From positions 1 through 5,707 of the forward strand of contig CAIVOW010000101.1 in the NCBI GenBank assembly GCA_903907665.1: a stretch of 5,707 nt of DNA. The letters are read 5' to 3'. How positions within the stretch are numbered: the stretch's first letter is position 1; the number at the start of each line of letters is the position of its first letter. A program made the position numbers and the translations under genes. Source of the stretch: an uncultured Actinomycetes bacterium. Lineage in GTDB: Bacteria; Actinomycetota; Actinomycetes; Nanopelagicales; Nanopelagicaceae. The notes under the pieces are model-generated. The model did no database searches, was not told where the DNA came from, and saw nothing but the letters and a program-made list of their open reading frames with translations. Positions 5,317 to 5,707 of the stretch are shown here, one piece after another.

Positions 5317-5707
5317 CTATGCTCTTAGGCGCAAGCGCGTACGAGGCTTTGCAATCGTTCTGCTTACTTTTCTCGCAACCTTCGTTGCAGACTTCTTTGC
5401 CGTACTTTTGACAGCTGCTTTTTTAGCAGCAACCTTCTTTACTGCCCCTTGCTTAGTTGTACGAGTAGTTTTCGCCATCTTTGCAGGTGCTGCCTTCGCA
5501 ACCTTGCTCGTCGAACGCGCATTAACTCTTTGCGTACTACCTGTAGTGCGCTTCTTAGTAGTGGCTTTTTTAACTGCACCTTTCTTGGTTGCTGCTTTAG
5601 TGCTGACACTTTTGGCGATAACACTTTTAGTGCTGGCCTTCTTTGCTACAGCCTTCTTTGCTACAGCCTTCTTTGCTACAGCCTTCTTTGCTACAGCCTT
5701 CTTTGCT
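5317..5707 (-). CDS. Ala/Lys-rich histone H1-like or HupB-tail-like protein, C-terminal part
   Basis: The last 129 residues of a very basic protein are visible; the gene enters from the right edge and ends at TAG (5319-5317). By my count it has 34 Lys and 10 Arg, and no Asp, Glu or aromatic residue, so it should be disordered and bind DNA through charge. It opens with perfect KKAVA-type pentapeptide repeats, passes into looser AKKA/TTKK/VKK motifs and ends in an Arg-rich tail (KPRTRLRLRA). This resembles the C-terminal tail of actinobacterial HupB/HupS (an HU domain plus AAKKA tail) and bacterial histone H1-like proteins. The N-terminal part that would decide between them lies outside the window. 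The expected role is nucleoid compaction. The frame is checked over its full visible length with no interruption; a competing minus-strand ORF in the same place is a shadow. Confidence 0.82.
   Translation of the reverse strand, partial: AKKAVAKKAVAKKAVAKKAVAKKASTKSVIAKSVSTKAATKKGAVKKATTKKRTTGSTQRVNARSTSKVAKAAPAKMAKTTRTTKQGAVKKVAAKKAAVKSTAKKSATKVARKVSRTIAKPRTRLRLRA
5636..5707. repeat. Perfect 15-bp tandem repeat array, cut by right edge
   Basis: The 15-base unit GCCTTCTTTGCTACA (plus strand) occurs four times without any change and then for 12 further bases up to the window edge. It codes for KKAVA-type pentapeptides in the histone-like protein. Identical copies at the DNA level, including third codon positions, point to recent expansion by slippage or unequal recombination. 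The frame is kept whatever the copy number. The true length cannot be seen here, and the array ends exactly at the window end, which could also be where an assembly stopped. Confidence 0.95.

Noticed and set aside
5439..5624. Minus-strand ORF of 61 codons beginning MLSPKVSALK
   Set aside because: It is a shadow in another frame of the Ala/Lys-rich gene, whose frame is open over the whole 5317-5706 stretch and gives a far more coherent composition and repeat pattern.
5636..5707. Tandem repeats considered as a CRISPR array
   Set aside because: The units are 15 bp and directly adjacent with no spacers, and they translate in frame as KKAVA repeats.

Overview
The window looks like chromosomal DNA of a low-to-medium GC actinobacterium (roughly mid-40s % GC by eye), plausibly a streamlined freshwater type such as the acI / Nanopelagicales group. 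The phylum rests mainly on the TadA ATPase, whose stretch after the Walker B box (LNSGVPGMATIHANS, then LPLLAGGNIS) has the wording typical of actinobacterial CpaF/TadA proteins. It is supported by the lysine-rich nucleoid-type protein and by start codons without Shine-Dalgarno sequences. The acI placement is inference only.

Layout. All genes but one read on the minus strand. From the right edge leftwards: the C-terminal 129 residues of an Ala/Lys-rich histone H1/HupB-tail-like protein (5317 to edge); a hairpin terminator that overlaps a possible promoter; a short HPF/RaiA-type ribosome hibernation factor (4875-5216); and a metal-efflux-type permease of the ArsP_1/DUF318 family fused to a C-terminal YHS domain (3514-4821). 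A plus-strand lipoprotein of unknown function (2772-3428) converges on the permease. Divergent from the lipoprotein is a compact tadA-tadB-tadC operon (2655 down to 249) with 4-base and 1-base start/stop overlaps. It encodes the motor ATPase and the two inner-membrane platform proteins of a Tad/Flp pilus. A truncated small ORF of unknown function (1-91) lies beyond tadC at the left edge.

How the genes relate. tadABC is a functional unit: the TadA hexamer drives pilin assembly through a TadB/TadC platform. No pilin, prepilin peptidase, TadZ or TadE gene is visible here. The lipoprotein shares the divergent intergenic region with tadA, and a link to the pilus is only a guess. The right half holds stress and nucleoid functions (hibernation factor, basic DNA-binding tail) and a probable metal exporter. 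Nothing seen ties these three into one pathway.

The most distinctive features are the permease-YHS fusion, the degenerate 15-bp/pentapeptide repeat in its central loop, the perfect 15-bp repeat array in the histone-like gene running off the edge, and the hairpin between that gene and hpf. I found no CRISPR, insertion sequence, tRNA, rRNA or phage gene, and no convincing evidence for a wholly new multi-gene system.
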